From contig JAZKBN010000076.1 of assembly GCA_040388605.1 (NCBI GenBank), positions 1 through 58,250 of the forward strand: a stretch of 58,250 bases of DNA. Reading direction: 5' to 3'. Under the pieces are notes generated by a model. That model searched no databases. It was not told where the DNA came from and was given only the letters and a program-made list of their open reading frames with translations. The position numbers and the translations under genes were made by a program. Of this stretch, positions 32,401 to 38,344 are shown piece after piece. The DNA is from JAZKBN01 sp040388605 (GTDB taxonomy: Bacteria; Bacteroidota; Bacteroidia; Cytophagales; Flexibacteraceae). Positions within the stretch are counted from its first letter, which is position 1, and the number at the start of each line of letters is the position of its first letter.

Positions 32401-32602
32401 CATTGAAAACAGTAATAAGGGGGATGTTCTGTTTGAGATTACAGATATAAGCGGTCGTATTGTGTACAGCAAAACCATATCAGCCGAAACACCTGTCGGG
32501 CAATTTGCCATAACACAATTAGGCTATCTTGAAGCGGGCAGCTACATAGCCCGTATAACTGTGAACGGCATAGTTGAATACAGGAAGCTTACAAAGCAAT
32601 AA
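20426..32602 (+). CDS. Giant repetitive T9SS-exported protein, 4058 aa, beta-solenoid-like
   Basis: I take ATG 20426 as start because a signal peptide follows at once (MDKTLQRF, then a hydrophobic stretch to NPVSA at about residue 26); an upstream in-frame TTG at 20375 would add 17 charged residues. The body is Gly/Thr/Asn/Ser-rich with roughly twenty repeats of the form YNGxGxQTI, then xxYNNLxxSG, then a TL or LT strand, as in stacked beta-strand proteins. Four W..NW-type modules start near residues 28, 1255, 2307 and 2985. Three larger modules (about 1085-1255, 2130-2305, 2793-2980) precede the last three of these, so the protein is built from very large repeating units. A fibronectin-like domain (about 3873-3970) and a type A sorting domain (LFPNPFTE, about 3981 to end) close it. 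Likely a surface adhesin or matrix protein; ligand unknown. Confidence 0.88.
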   Translation: MDKTLQRFFCVAFTAIIFFTANPVSAVTRTWNLSGGGAWNVAANWNPAAIPIAGDVLTIDPAAAATITNVPTLSLASLTIGGTNNKAITFTSTAAATLTVVAVTVTGATGASLTLSTNNNLSITGAGSIGAAGALTVNTGSTLTVSGASGNLAGAGSLNVLGTLANNSQTANGISTTTVAFYGGGLYSHLRNGGAVPTATWTGPSTAKFTGITTTAPTNINQNFFDFTWDCAQTATLTLGISVGFAVQNNLTVSRTTSTISTASAVTDNGNVGTALILFNESSVTRTFNIGYDLVVDNTTNLFNAFLVLSNGTGSNPVTFNIGDDIVTRSNVLSTTLSIRISQSINVRPCTLNVASDLVVDSRTLFRVLDPGANAGCSAALNVVKNAHIGETGRSAATDYALFQMLWWGAAASDNQTASAVFGTAGNASQVNLLDNGQVFMLQDGTGTQNTSNLSLTINGSLYLKGTGANLLSPKSSFTGLGTSNAGSAANTLTVNIKKVSGADGNIFMQGTGGFAPYLSAASVFGGSSSGVTMNVEGSFVATNATAVADFMNSSGSSNTVTLNISEALTLSGPTATFAKGSGTNNVCNVSAASFTCMGGIVNGSSVSGGTGNTFALGVTGNFMLANGTLNWQANTTGSTTNTASATIGGNFQFVGGTLNMNPATSDNLVGSFAVAGNVSLINGTIRSSASANVLRRGTITFNGTSQQLVISGTATQTDYIDYIINSGSTVTIPNGGTLQGSLAVNGALVFPSVPVTLVLGGLLSGTGSISLQNAPHTLALASLGSNSIGSIITNGKLSSVAYTGLGAQSIMPVTYEHLKLLGSGLKTFSGTTTVTNNLYAETAAASLGASAITVTVSGDVYLNGSILSFGTTAAQNLNLYGNVHFGTLDMATSALAHVLTLRGNPERITLNTTGNTGGTVIYDKTGDQLVQGGTYYNLTIGGSGLKTTNGSLLTVTSLLTLNGGGLLAQDANDPSSSSASGLLRIGSGATIQCSGGYLGNAPACALSTHFYDVIYTVSQNSYTELSPSVGLVRNLILQGGIQLNLSAPATLGSAATSGQLQLGTNGILTLGNSVLTINRNAANPITGTFGSLAGQIVCNGTGALNLKLGTSGSNYNAVYPLSSGSGSYNYTPVVINITAGTIANEGLVLRAVGSRHPVTGSNAASKYFIVRTAAGWTGISGTINYTYLNAEVTGTQASYIGKYLNTRGTGQWSANGAVVSNGGSTPNFNVTFTYTATSSFSGIYTAGEAAAFPSGIYYSKTNGNWGTSGTFVTDGYSGSTVASPGSSDYVLIGNNRTVNLNANNIQTAGLLIDSTGILEAGTTTGHNFGNVSGDGTLQYTIASGNPVFPGGSWTDFNAATSNSTISFAGTGNYVLPSSLSTYNNIKVSGGGTKTAPGSAVTIRKTLNVGTVSGAATAIVFPTDVTFSGEGINVINMANGSAGTITQVSGTAYFDGAGMQTINAGNTDQIFAFSNINIGNQTALNLSGGGSANAFTLAGNLSVNSKLARGLMSESGYSGFSFISSGTVSASNGALIGFTDVAIALGAVVNNSADWSIRRNLLNNGTLNCTAGTVYWGCGTGCTDGLLYSAAGSPVTTFNDLTVSVSGRTQTIAVNTTVNGTLTIGRFNSGHAGSLILPADYNAITLTINNLNVWAGSLALGTPSAQSTTHTVFIKGNADLFSDSAVSVNLVKTSGSFTNQANLTFNGSAAKNINGGSSVNNILYVNDMIFSAGIGNMLVDAAGNFSVKGNFTANSSNPIIFNCGPKTNSTLRLTLIPATTKTIGGSGTGTLILPNFSIGSSGSSITLSRSIYLSGCNTGGTTWNTAAFGLQGSLVNNAAISLGTNTVTFIGQGNIVNESGDVTKFAAGSSTFVFAPCGSTSILSAFNFNTLTLNGSISMATGLLNRAVTLNAFDKSIFMNTSELRVSGSVYTSNPNGLSATNGTISNGIYSNSVTTLVEYNGTGPQLVSGIGYVNLTLSGGATAQKLLAGNSSVSANLINNAYFQFGNTAYTLTTSADVIGTGTYDMSSAAHLWRVNGINNAIGKLITGPNYASTITYGAGSAQQVFGSANYRNLNMSGGGTKTLTGDVTLGGILNMSAANVQLNTYNLTIGTSADEVGQLTYTAGQNAVCNSTGAFRRWFAETGLPLAAGSTGLFPIQNASGQDRSVYLIFSSAKAFGVGGLISVSHTDIVGVSPLAVQQNDAGYLIDNRSKSNWVFSTPSAPVLSSGNTIGVQINGEGSCYPPSNASAQLLRVVRNTGTVPAGTNLVVAASSKASPAAARTGWLLSDLTAGAYYIGGNAADLPINIWIATSTNGGAWTTGSNWDLGTQPGTGGITPTVIIPSGTNITLNANVSINSISVDNGATLSTDVYTITLAGGTINNIKGTLNTGNTSAKAIYGLSNSSFDIVTNTSPSAGTVLVNTSQLVNYNGSGGQTVQGLAYTALTLSGTNRSGNLTLESGASISVNNTFLFPATFASGFGYVVTGNTFVFNGTVNQSYTGSFNFHNLTFNNSNKLICLTGTFNIGVAGVFVPGSCDFVSTGNGTLTFNGTTDQAVPNAQYNNLAITSAATPRNITFSATGTIYIQGTFVPSYTNITYISTGSTINFNAAGSLTIPNLPYYNLAFSSTGNRTLSPLTNGPGAIQVAGTFTMGANLIINTGSTFEYNGAGAQTVIAGFPYNHLKVTGARTGSPVITIGASGSTVNVEGDFEISATGAGSFTFYDINLKGSSTQNVTLSSSGIILNNLTVSGTGLKTLASALTIAGGQTLTMSGPNLQLNNFDLTLGQSGTAAVLAGSPLGYIINNGSGRVIKWLTLGSSIPSSAPGAASASQLFHFPLANVNGLPRTVYFTAAAATVSSAGFIAVRYVDGNNTQPAPNTISVNGQAVTRITQGYWDISSSFGSTANLACNIGTRYMFNANDAALLRAATGADATPTSISIPTGTWSGTGSFTGGYLLTSSADLVPATDLNKLYFIGSDGSNFGNSYIASGATSGWNLSSTWYPNGVPDITSSVVIPSATTVTLQNDVLIGYLDLQDGGTFNAGTYLITLANGATHNLNGTLSTANPNGVMGGTNTTITTANSPLISAFGTNAVIDYSSASAQVISSITYNSVTNSGNGPRTVTGTVTIGRNFSPGMGAYTSVGSTIIFSYSGPVTIPPCQYHNIQRSGLGLTTLGTSGGNGGIIGISGALTISGSFSGTGSSLEYNGPGAQTIIANSYNNLIVSNNRGGANITLSPTGTVAVSGTFTNTATNCAFVVTNNTFDYSSGGSQTIAPFGYNILTNTGNGPRTLSSTGIIQISGTWSRGSGAYTIGTSAVEYTGFSSQTIVGGPYYNLLVSGVRGNNVVTFSTGTTISIANSLTATAVFTSGGSYNLAGTTIDFTGAGAQTIPGLPYNNLNNTGNGSRTLGGDISVTGTLNMGSGAFNASTYGVSFIGTGSQAVPALPYYNLSVSQSRGGGAITFPDGVLSVGGALSITATSVSYSVGTNNTFSFNGAGNQTGLNPVPVGFNNLTFATGGTKSFSAATTLAAGKTLTLSGSAQLNNSTANVTLGNGATIIIAGGSMTAAPVFGTGVNISYASTGSAIGFEMPTDSTKLTNLSIGTGSGNDVSTASGNVPVVNGVLTMSSGNLDIRLSGIKIKGTVSGSTAFVKGSNTSTLAVGGTTGGNVGTLAFSPGSNMLGSLLINRKGGACTFTLGADLAVKNSIIFSGGTTCKIATGSNILSYSGTGSIAGEANGHYVTGVLRTVRQINNNVSGETFGGMGLTISACNSCNMDSVTVTRKSGTGKAVVFGSYQGINRVWSITPVNQPASAVNLTMNWISDDDNGAAGSVAKVWKSTNAGVTWKKVLTADAPFSARTRTLSTTSFSDWTIADELSPLPISFLDLYATRNAQAVRVSWQTAQEKSSKEFHVERSSEGSEFTAIGTVKAAGSSVSIKDYSFIDNSEAARVSHELYYRIRMISDDEDKLSAPVSVNAGNEKEGKIALFPNPFTETLYIENSNKGDVLFEITDISGRIVYSKTISAETPVGQFAITQLGYLEAGSYIARITVNGIVEYRKLTKQ

Positions 32603-32651
32603 GAATTTGATGGTTGGGAGTTAAGTTGAATTTTGGTGAACTCAATTTCAA

Positions 32652-32840
32652 TCCTTACTCCGAATTCACGTTAAATATATTTGAAAGGTTCTGATAATCT
32701 CAATGGGCCTGAGGGTGCTTTCCTGGTGTGAATAGACGAAATTTTATTCGGTAGGTTAATTCTGTCTGTTGAAACAGCAAAATAATGGAGCGGCCATGCT
32801 ACGGTCTTTATCTCCTTACTCCAAATTCCTGTTAAAAATA
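32652..32840. repeat. Pair of 28-bp imperfect direct repeats
   Basis: Copy one 32652-32679 and copy two 32813-32840 start with TCCTTACTCC and then share AATTC and GTTAAA blocks; four mismatches in 28 bases. The copies are 133 bp apart in the 3' region of the 4058-aa gene. Origin unknown. Confidence 0.6.
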
Positions 32841-32877
32841 AAAACCGCGACCAATTTTTATTTCGGCGCGGTTTTTA
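32839..32877. terminator. Possible terminator between convergent giant genes
   Basis: TAAAAACCGCG pairs with CGCGGTTTTTA around a 17-base loop. It is 236 bp downstream of the 4058-aa gene and could serve either strand; the large loop and distance lower confidence. Confidence 0.4.
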
Positions 32878-33054
32878 CTTTAACTTGTTACTTCAAAATG
32901 TCCATCTTTTAGGGTTGGTTTAAAGAATATTGAAGAATTTGGAGGTTTTTATCGGATGTGTCCAAATAATATTACCAAACTTTCTTTATTACCGCTAATG
33001 TGACGGGCCTGTTTTGTGATTGCTGCTCACATACAGGCAATGGGAAATTAAGGC

Positions 33055-36000
33055 CTATTTTTTTACTATAGTCTGCCTCATTACGGGTGTACCACCCATA
33101 TACAGGGTCATTAAATATGTACCCATAGGGCTGGAGCTCAAATCAGGGGTCGGCAGGTTGTTGAAATCTTTTATTGCCTCAATGTATACGGTTTGGCCTT
33201 GCATGGTACTGATTCTTATTTCCCCGCCTAAACTCAGGTTGAATTTACCTTCAGTAGGGTTAGGGTACACTATGGGTTTCCGCTCTATAGGAGCTTTAAC
33301 TTCTTCCTGTTCGGCAACAGGTGCGGCCAGCCTGATAACAGGTGGTGTTCCTCCTGAATCATAAGCGTAAGTTCCGAACTTACTTGTTAAAGACCTTATC
33401 ACCCCGCATGGCCTGAACCTGATAGTGGCATAATAATAACCACAGGTTGTTGGTGTATAAGTGTTTTGATTTGCACCGCTTAATAATGTTGTTGCGTTGC
33501 CTGATAGGTACCAGGAAACTGTATCGCCAGTGGGTGCGGGTGTTGCCAGCGTAAGTTGCAGGCAGTTTGAAGGGTTAATAATTACATGTGGTACAAAAGT
33601 GCTGTCAACATTCAGGGTTTTAACGCCTGAGTAAACAATTGTGCTGCAAGTTTGGCCGGTCATTTTCAAACGGTAATAAATTGGCGCTGATGTTTTATAC
33701 ATATTTATTAGGTTTAAAGCACCTGATGAAACGCCGCTATAATGCGTACCATTGCTTAAAGCCGTAAATCCGGAAGTTGGCGATGCAGAACTCTGCCATT
33801 CATAAGTTAAGTTATCTCCTAAGCGGCCACCCGCACCCCTGGTTACTGTATAAGTCCAACCTGAACCTGTACACAACTTAAGATTTGAAACGTTATTATC
33901 TGTAAAGATCGGGCTCAGGAAAACAGGGGAGCAATCGAAATTTGTAGTACTGTCGTAAGAGAATGGGGTGCTTGTAAATTTAAGCCTGCATGAAAGATCT
34001 TTTTCAGTTTCAGTTGTTACTGTCCAACTCCCTGTACTTGTTGTGCGAACAGGTTGGCTTGATAATGAGCACGAATAGGAAACTGCTCCTGAATAATTGG
34101 CACTACTCAGGAAATACCTGAAAGGATCATAAAAGGTATATGTGATTACGGCAGAACTACAAGTGGAAGCTATACTGTCAGTAACGACATTGAAAATTCT
34201 GGGCTTATTGAGCATTGAAGTTCCAATACCGGGATATGTAGCTGTAAATACGAAAAACTCGTTAGTAGCTAAATCTGAGAGCGGACGGGTTATTGTAAAT
34301 GTATGACCTCCTGATACATCAGGTGAAGTGGTTGCGCTTATCCATTTTTTTGAAAGGCCAATTTTGTCTGTTGCATAACAATCTATTCTTGATGCAGCAA
34401 TTGCTCCGGGGGTTATTGCATGAATAATATAGGTAGCAGTGGTTGTTCCTACAATTACATCATTAATTATGGGTGCAGGTTTGGCAGCAGCGGTTAATGG
34501 GTCAAGGTAAATAGAATTTGCATTGTGTGTGAGTGCAGCAGCAGAAGTATTATAAAGTGGAGTCGCTTCAACTACAACATTGCATAAAAGACCTCTATGA
34601 GTTCCAGATACCCAAACTCCGCTTGTTGGATCAGATGTCACAGTTGAGTAAGATTGATTAGGGGATGAAAAGCTTAAGTTTCCGCTTTTACCAGAAATAT
34701 TTATTTTACCTGAACAATTTAGCAGTCTATAACTTGCTCTGTTTGAAGAAAAAGATGTTACTAAATTACCCTCCATCGTGGAATTTACATCGAAGTCAGC
34801 ATTTTGGATCATAAATGCTGTATTACTTGAATGATTACCACAATACAGGATATTGCCTTTCATTTTATAATAGAGTTTATAAGAATAATTGGAATCAGGC
34901 CAAGTTTCTAACATAGTACCATAAGACCATTTTGTTGAGGAATGAAAGTCTTTTATTATATTACTATCTATCAGAACACTGTCAACGCAACTGATTTGCA
35001 TTGCTGTAGCAGTAATTGACGAGCCCTTTGCATGCCAAAAGTTCCTGGTAATACGAATATATTGTGCGAATCTGTTATTCGCACCATGTGCAAACCTAAT
35101 TGTTGGCTGGTAGTTAATGTAGGAGGCAGATCCTGTTGTGTCGGTTTGGTTAATAAAGTTTCCCTTGAATAGTATGTTAAGCCGAGATTTATTACCAATA
35201 GCATACCCATTTTCGCTTAAAACCCGATCTTGTGTGAAAATTATACAGTTTTCCACTTTTAGTTTTGAAGTACTATTAATTGTGGTGTCGCCTGAAGCAA
35301 AGGAAATAAAGCTGCTCAGTAGAGATGTATTAAACCCACCGCTGCCGTTGGGGGATAATCCACCGTATGAATTGGTAACAGTCATATTTACTTTAGGATA
35401 TATAAGTATAGAACCAAAAGCCCAGCTGAAATTTTTTAGAAAAATACATGAATCAACAACCATATTTGTACCTGCCTCAGCGTCAATTTCTTGATATATA
35501 TTTGTTGGGTGCGTAGTTTCAAAAACAGTTTTTATGATACTTGATTTTAAAAGGTTATTTGAGTATATTGAACGTATTAATTTACCTTTAAATGAGCTGT
35601 TTTTTACCGATAGAGTATCGGTGTAAAATACACAGATTCCATATTGACCTGTTAAGGTGTTGTTTATTCTGCAATTATTCATGCTGATTAAGTGCGCTCC
35701 GTTTGATGTAGTTGTACCTACAGCATATATGCCGGAACTTGCAAGTGTTTTAAAATTAACATTGTCGACATATAGATTGTGTTTATATCCGGCATTAACC
35801 AAAATAGCTTCGGCTGTTGGCGATTCAATTGTCAGGTTTTTAAATATTACCGTTTTAGCAGTGGCGCAGCCGGTGTAAGTAAACCTGTAATCATGAACTG
35901 TAAGTGTGGTATCACCCCCGTCTATTGCAAGGTTAGTTGTAATTGCAAGGTCCCTGGTTGAGACACTATAAGTACTTGAGTGAACTGTCGGCGCAAACAC

Positions 36001-36171
36001 AATTGTATACAAAGTACCGGAATGTGCATTTGCATAAGTAATTGCCTCCCTTAGCGACGTATCGGCATTTGCGTTATCGTTCTGATCTAACGATGTATTT
36101 ACTCGAATAATTTGGCTGTACCCGGCAAAGCCGGAACAAAGCATAATAAGCATTAATAATATTTTTTTCAT
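33055..36171 (-). CDS. T9SS-exported parallel beta-helix-like protein, 1038 aa
   Basis: The signal peptide is residues 1-19 (Met-Lys-Lys-Ile and a Leu/Met core, cut before Gln-Ile-Ile). DTSLREAITYANA near residue 40 matches the CSLREA-type motif at the front of many exported parallel beta-helix proteins. Residues about 60-520 follow the pectate-lyase-like pattern with recurring N-x-x-I and short Asn ladders (NNCRINNT, VKNSSFKG, VDSCIF). Ig-like beta-rich regions follow (about 560-950), then a type A sorting domain (IVYPNPTEGKFNLSL to the end). No catalytic residues of a polysaccharide lyase could be assigned. The gene is visibly richer in A and T than the neighbouring T9SS genes, which may indicate a different origin. 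A TAnnTTTG match lies 72 bp upstream. Confidence 0.87.
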   Translation of the reverse strand: MKKILLMLIMLCSGFAGYSQIIRVNTSLDQNDNANADTSLREAITYANAHSGTLYTIVFAPTVHSSTYSVSTRDLAITTNLAIDGGDTTLTVHDYRFTYTGCATAKTVIFKNLTIESPTAEAILVNAGYKHNLYVDNVNFKTLASSGIYAVGTTTSNGAHLISMNNCRINNTLTGQYGICVFYTDTLSVKNSSFKGKLIRSIYSNNLLKSSIIKTVFETTHPTNIYQEIDAEAGTNMVVDSCIFLKNFSWAFGSILIYPKVNMTVTNSYGGLSPNGSGGFNTSLLSSFISFASGDTTINSTSKLKVENCIIFTQDRVLSENGYAIGNKSRLNILFKGNFINQTDTTGSASYINYQPTIRFAHGANNRFAQYIRITRNFWHAKGSSITATAMQISCVDSVLIDSNIIKDFHSSTKWSYGTMLETWPDSNYSYKLYYKMKGNILYCGNHSSNTAFMIQNADFDVNSTMEGNLVTSFSSNRASYRLLNCSGKINISGKSGNLSFSSPNQSYSTVTSDPTSGVWVSGTHRGLLCNVVVEATPLYNTSAAALTHNANSIYLDPLTAAAKPAPIINDVIVGTTTATYIIHAITPGAIAASRIDCYATDKIGLSKKWISATTSPDVSGGHTFTITRPLSDLATNEFFVFTATYPGIGTSMLNKPRIFNVVTDSIASTCSSAVITYTFYDPFRYFLSSANYSGAVSYSCSLSSQPVRTTSTGSWTVTTETEKDLSCRLKFTSTPFSYDSTTNFDCSPVFLSPIFTDNNVSNLKLCTGSGWTYTVTRGAGGRLGDNLTYEWQSSASPTSGFTALSNGTHYSGVSSGALNLINMYKTSAPIYYRLKMTGQTCSTIVYSGVKTLNVDSTFVPHVIINPSNCLQLTLATPAPTGDTVSWYLSGNATTLLSGANQNTYTPTTCGYYYATIRFRPCGVIRSLTSKFGTYAYDSGGTPPVIRLAAPVAEQEEVKAPIERKPIVYPNPTEGKFNLSLGGEIRISTMQGQTVYIEAIKDFNNLPTPDLSSSPMGTYLMTLYMGGTPVMRQTIVKK

Positions 36172-36242
36172 TTGAATAGTTAATAATGAGTTTTTAAAAT
36201 GATGGATTATAAAATGTTATCTCCGCCGGTTAAAGAGATATG

Positions 36243-36250
36243 CAAATGTA
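36243..36250 (-). promoter_or_regulatory. Candidate -7 promoter element of the 1038-aa gene
   Basis: On the minus strand TACATTTG fits the Bacteroidota -7 consensus TAnnTTTG. A TTTG lies 25 bases further upstream, slightly too far for the usual spacing. The implied leader is about 70 nt. Confidence 0.4.
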
Positions 36251-36550
36251 GCAGAATGAATGTATTTGTAAAGTGCAAAATAATATTAAAATAATACATG
36301 ATACTGGTAATTGTAGAGGTTTAATAAAAACTGTACTAAAAGCGCATTTGTTAATGCTATAATGCTTTATTAAGTAAGCGATATTTAGATAATTTAATGT
36401 GTAATATTTTGTCCTTTATTCAATAAATAATGGTGGTTATGTTGATTATGTTGTTTTTAATTACATTGATTACCCATTGTTTGGAAGGTTCTGTAATTTT
36501 TCGCCTTCCGTAGGCATAAGCATTGCATTTGAGGGTTGAATTCGCAACAC

Positions 36551-36585
36551 AAAAAAGCCCGCCGACACTTTCGCATCACCGGGCT
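36551..36585 (-). terminator. Terminator of the sigma/anti-sigma operon
   Basis: On the minus strand AGCCCG pairs with CGGGCT, followed by six Ts, directly downstream of the anti-sigma stop codon at 36609. Confidence 0.65.
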
Positions 36586-36608
36586 AATAATATTTTTGAT
36601 AGTAAAGC

Positions 36609-37613
36609 TCAGCTCACCTTACCCATTACATAAATCTTAGTGAGGGTAGGTACCGGGCTGCCGCCTTTTTTCTCCATAGTTATGGCAAAGGCCTCGGCTT
36701 TAATGGTTGGCGGAATATCCATCTCGTGCATATCATGGTCGGCATGAATTACGCCCATATCCATGGGTTTGCCGTCTACCATAGCCCAAAGCTGGTAATC
36801 TTCCTCCGGACCAACTTCCGGCAGGCTCATTACGTTCAGCATGGCTTTATGCACCTTGGGGTTATAATAAACCATTACAGCAGACGTAGGTGATACAGGG
36901 AAACCGGCAAGCTTAATCTTCTTGGTTTCCATGTCGTTAATCATGGCCATCTGCCTGTGTGCGCGGCTTATTTCCGCCTCGGCGCTGTGGAAATTGGTGA
37001 GATGCACATCGTTTTCCTGTGCGAGCACGCTGTTCCTTTTAGATGCTTCGGCAAGCTGCTGTTGGGCTGTACCAAGGCTGCTGTATAAATACAGGTTGGT
37101 TCCAAGGCTCAGCATCAGCAGTACCGATGCCGCAATAAGCAATGGCAGGAACGAGGTTTCTGTTGTTACAGGAGGTATTGCCGGGGCATTTATAGATCTT
37201 ACTTTGGCGCCTTCAGTTGCCGCTGCCTGTGTTGGCGGCATTCCCCCGTTGCTGCTGATAAAAGCAGGTGTTTCCGTTTTTTTAGCCTGGCCGTCCTGTG
37301 GAATATTGGTGATTAAGCCGGCCGGTACAGTGTTTGCAGGTTCGGCTTGGCCTGTATCCGAAACCGATTTTAATTTGGCTTCATCTGCAGCTGCCTGCAT
37401 GCGGGCCAAAATTTTATTTTTAAGGTTTGCAGGGGGCGCCTGGCTGTGTGCCCGCGCATATCCTTCCAATGCCGAACGAATTGCTTCGACTTCGGCAGCA
37501 ACTTCGGGGTATTGCAGCATAGCAGCTTCCATCTCCGCAGTTTCCTGCGGGTTTGTGAGCCCAAGTGCATAAGCCTCAGTCAATCCGGACGATATGTAGT
37601 CAGCGGGTAACAA
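36609..37613 (-). CDS. Anti-sigma factor, RskA-like
   Basis: 334 residues. The N-terminus (DYISSGLTEAYALG, EMEAAMLQYPEVAAEVE) is the cytoplasmic anti-sigma region typical of Bacteroidota RskA-like proteins, followed by an Ala/Pro-rich linker, one membrane segment (FLPLLIAASVLLMLSLGTNL, about 155-178), a short coiled coil (LAEASKRNSVLAQEND) and a periplasmic C-terminal RskA-type domain (MVYYNPKVHKAML...LWAMVDGKPMDMG). The start appears to be TTG: a stop codon precedes it and the first ATG would remove the conserved N-terminus. It begins 11 bp after the sigma gene ends, so both are cotranscribed; the protein should bind and restrain that sigma factor at the membrane. Confidence 0.87.
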   Translation of the reverse strand: MLPADYISSGLTEAYALGLTNPQETAEMEAAMLQYPEVAAEVEAIRSALEGYARAHSQAPPANLKNKILARMQAAADEAKLKSVSDTGQAEPANTVPAGLITNIPQDGQAKKTETPAFISSNGGMPPTQAAATEGAKVRSINAPAIPPVTTETSFLPLLIAASVLLMLSLGTNLYLYSSLGTAQQQLAEASKRNSVLAQENDVHLTNFHSAEAEISRAHRQMAMINDMETKKIKLAGFPVSPTSAVMVYYNPKVHKAMLNVMSLPEVGPEEDYQLWAMVDGKPMDMGVIHADHDMHEMDIPPTIKAEAFAITMEKKGGSPVPTLTKIYVMGKVS

Positions 37614-37624
37614 TTTCTTTTAGA

Positions 37625-38173
37625 TCAATTAGTAAGCAGTTTTCTGAGTGTTTGAATAGCGGCACGCATGCGTGTTTTCACCGTTCCCAAAGGAATATCG
37701 TACTCTTCCGAAATCTCGGTTTGTGTATAACCCTGGAAATAGGCAAGATCTATCAGTCGGCGTTGCTCGGGCTTCAGTTTTTCAACTGTTTCGGCAAGGC
37801 CAATGTATTCGTGCTGCAGATCTGATGTTTGGCTGTCTGGTATATGTACGTAACTGTCGCTGTTATCGGTTTTTTGCCGGTTAATATGCCCGGCAGATCT
37901 TAAACGATCGATTGCTAAATTACGCGTAATATTCAGCATAAAGGTGAAAAGTGTGCCCCTGCTCCTGTCGTACCTGTAAATATTAGCCTGGATTTTAAGA
38001 AAAGCTTCCTGTAATAAATCCTCCGCTTCCTCTTCAACCTTTACTATTTTTAGCAGAATACCGTAAAGGGCCGGGGAGTAATTGTCGTACAGGGTGTTGA
38101 ATGCCTGTGCCTCTCCCTGTTGAAGCAGGGAAACCAGGGTTTCTTCATCCGGACGTACAATTGCTTTGCTCAA
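37625..38173 (-). CDS. ECF-family RNA polymerase sigma factor
   Basis: 182 residues. Region 2 runs from about residue 26 to 92 (LYDNYSPALYGILL, EEEAEDLLQEAFLKI, GTLFTFMLNITRNLAIDRLR) and region 4 from about 125 to 180 (LKPEQRRLIDLAYFQGYTQT, then a helix-turn-helix DIPLGTVKTRMRAAI). No region 3 is present, as in the ECF group. The start is TTG; the frame has a TAA stop 27 bp upstream and no ATG. The anti-sigma factor follows immediately. The promoter cannot be read because an assembly gap starts 43 bp upstream. Target genes are unknown; control of envelope functions is a common role for such pairs. Confidence 0.92.
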   Translation of the reverse strand: MSKAIVRPDEETLVSLLQQGEAQAFNTLYDNYSPALYGILLKIVKVEEEAEDLLQEAFLKIQANIYRYDRSRGTLFTFMLNITRNLAIDRLRSAGHINRQKTDNSDSYVHIPDSQTSDLQHEYIGLAETVEKLKPEQRRLIDLAYFQGYTQTEISEEYDIPLGTVKTRMRAAIQTLRKLLTN

Positions 38174-38215
38174 GAGGTGCGGAATCCGCAGCAGGCGGAA
38201 TTACGGGGTAAACAA

Positions 38216-38225
38216 NNNNNNNNNN
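38216..38225. other. Assembly gap (10 N)
   Basis: A run of ten Ns between the sigma gene and the end of menD. Its round length suggests a scaffold gap of unknown real size. The promoter of the sigma operon may be missing here. Confidence 0.95.
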
Positions 38226-38344
38226 GGCAGGGCTGCTTCTTTAAGCTCTTTATGCCACAAGGTTACGGAATTTTATTGAGGCCTATTGCCTTTTACCAAG
38301 TCTTTTTTAATGTAAGTTTTTACAGGTCAAATATTATACCTGCA

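Larger units (their letters stand above)
32603..33054. other. 452-bp intergenic region with a short direct repeat
   Basis: Lies between convergent genes. It contains a 28-bp imperfect direct repeat (32652-32679 and 32813-32840, 24 of 28 positions the same, beginning TCCTTACTCC) and a weak hairpin at 32839-32877. No gene seen. Confidence 0.5.
36172..36608. other. 437-bp AT-rich intergenic region
   Basis: Contains the presumed promoter of the 1038-aa gene (36243-36250) and the terminator of the anti-sigma gene (36551-36585), both on the minus strand. The rest is AT-rich without recognisable features. Confidence 0.5.

Noticed and set aside
20426..32602. CRISPR array or tandem DNA repeat
   Set aside because: The repetition is at protein level with divergent DNA; no identical spaced repeats were seen anywhere in the window.
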